From an uncultured Lachnospiraceae bacterium (GTDB lineage Bacteria; Bacillota; Clostridia; Lachnospirales; Lachnospiraceae): a DNA stretch of 12,677 nt. Both the position numbers and the translations under genes were made by a program. The DNA lies in assembly GCA_947174985.1 (NCBI GenBank), contig CAMWLB010000056.1, positions 1 through 12,677 on the forward strand, in the 5' to 3' direction. How positions within the stretch are numbered: the first letter of the stretch is position 1; each line of letters opens with the position of its first letter. Shown piece by piece: positions 11,991-12,677 of this stretch. The notes under the pieces were generated by a model. It was not told the origin of the DNA. It did not search any database and worked only from the letters and a program-made list of their open reading frames with translations.

Positions 11991-12677
11991 ATGAAAAAGC
12001 AATCCGAAAAGAAATTTATCAGAGAAAGACGCCGCCGGTTTATTGGGCAGTTTTACCGGAACAACAAGGCAGCATTTATAGGAACTATGCTGCTGCAGGC
12101 ATCAATAGAAAACATATATTTGATTGCGGCAGTGGTGTTCCAAATGTTTGTGGATTACATTTCCGGCGACAGCAGTAAGACGCTTCTTCAGATATGTCTG
12201 TATGCTGTAGGATTTTTGGCTGTCTATGCGGTGATACATCTGCTAAACAGGAGCATTTATCCGCGGTTTATGAATCGTGCTATATGCCAGTATAAGGAAT
12301 ACGCATTTTCGGAACTGACGAAGAAGAGCATCAGTTCCTTTTCTCATGAGGATACGGGGCGTTATCTTTCCATGTTGTCACAAGATGTTGTGGAAATTGA
12401 GGGATACTATCTGGTTTCGCTGTTTTCTATTGTAGAGCGCATAGTTTGTCTTGTTGCAGCGCTTATCCTGATGCTATGCTACAATCCCCTTCTGACAGCC
12501 GTTTCTGTTGGGTTTGCTCTGCTGCCTCTATTGGCAGCTTTTGCTTCAGGAAACCGTCTGGCGGAAAAATCGCGGGTGGTATCAGACAGGAACGAGAAAT
12601 TTGTCGGAGAAGTTAAGGACTGGCTTTCCGGTTTTACCGTTGTCAAATGCTTAAACGCGGAAGGGGAAGCCATAAAG
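11991..12677 (+). CDS. ABC exporter, membrane domain (partial, runs off right edge)
   Basis: The plus frame from ATG 11991, with AAGGAG seven bases upstream, is open to the window end for 229 codons. It begins MKKQSEKKFIRERRRRFIGQ and then shows membrane helices such as GTMLLQASIENIYLIAAVVF, ICLYAVGFLAVYAVIHLL and ERIVCLVAALILML. The type I exporter coupling pattern FSHEDTGRYLSMLSQDVVEIE is also present. There is no N-terminal C39 peptidase domain, so leader removal, if it happens, must be done by another enzyme. The ATPase domain lies beyond the window. It is 98 bases after the Cys-rich peptide gene and most likely exports the matured peptide. An overlapping frame starting at 11942 is a shadow. 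Confidence 0.92.
   Translation, partial: MKKQSEKKFIRERRRRFIGQFYRNNKAAFIGTMLLQASIENIYLIAAVVFQMFVDYISGDSSKTLLQICLYAVGFLAVYAVIHLLNRSIYPRFMNRAICQYKEYAFSELTKKSISSFSHEDTGRYLSMLSQDVVEIEGYYLVSLFSIVERIVCLVAALILMLCYNPLLTAVSVGFALLPLLAAFASGNRLAEKSRVVSDRNEKFVGEVKDWLSGFTVVKCLNAEGEAIK

Noticed and set aside
11942..12178. Plus-strand frame of 78 codons near the exporter start
   Set aside because: It overlaps the exporter in another frame, lacks a ribosome site, and the exporter frame from 11991 shows clear membrane helices.

Overview
This window reads as chromosomal DNA of a Firmicute, most likely of the clostridial family Lachnospiraceae. The evidence is moderate GC content, strong AGGAGG-type ribosome binding sites, CIRCE/HrcA-type control of groESL, and many membrane ABC exporters and XRE/AraC regulators of clostridial style. 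The genus cannot be fixed from the sequence alone. No RNA genes, insertion sequences or CRISPR arrays are visible.

Left part (1-5834): on the minus strand lies a two-gene operon for a heterodimeric ABC exporter. The first half-transporter is complete (773-2509, with a degenerate ATP site) and the second runs off the left edge (1-751). Diverging from it on the plus strand are a small two-helix membrane protein (2669-3295), an AraC-family regulator (start probably 3380), a fusion of a DUF1905-like barrel with a C39-like papain-fold domain (4336-5004), and a membrane protein with a Gly/Tyr/Asn/Thr-repeat head (5043-5834). The last two are 38 bases apart and probably co-transcribed from a promoter at 4247-4274.

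Middle (5835-8180): the heat-shock chaperonin operon groES-groEL. A perfect CIRCE operator sits between the promoter and groES. A run of small potential hairpins follows groEL and ends in a rho-independent terminator.

Right part (8206-12677) is the most interesting. It looks like a small RiPP (ribosomally made, post-translationally modified peptide) locus: a regulator with two XRE-type HTH domains and TPR-like helices (8250-10082); a tiny signal-peptide-bearing protein encoded tail-to-tail with it (10079-10255, minus), a candidate pheromone; a 39-bp palindrome almost exactly midway between the starts of that peptide gene and the maturase; a radical SAM/SPASM peptide maturase with all ten expected cluster cysteines (10434-11723); a 35-residue Cys-rich peptide (11785-11892), the probable substrate; and an ABC exporter subunit running off the right edge (11991-12677). 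The working model, which is inference, is that the secreted small peptide is sensed by the double-HTH regulator. The regulator would act at the palindrome to switch on the maturase-precursor-exporter operon and the peptide gene, much as Rgg/SHP pairs control radical SAM RiPP operons in streptococci. The regulator also shows a sharp internal drop in GC content at its second HTH, consistent with a transferred or fast-changing sensor half.
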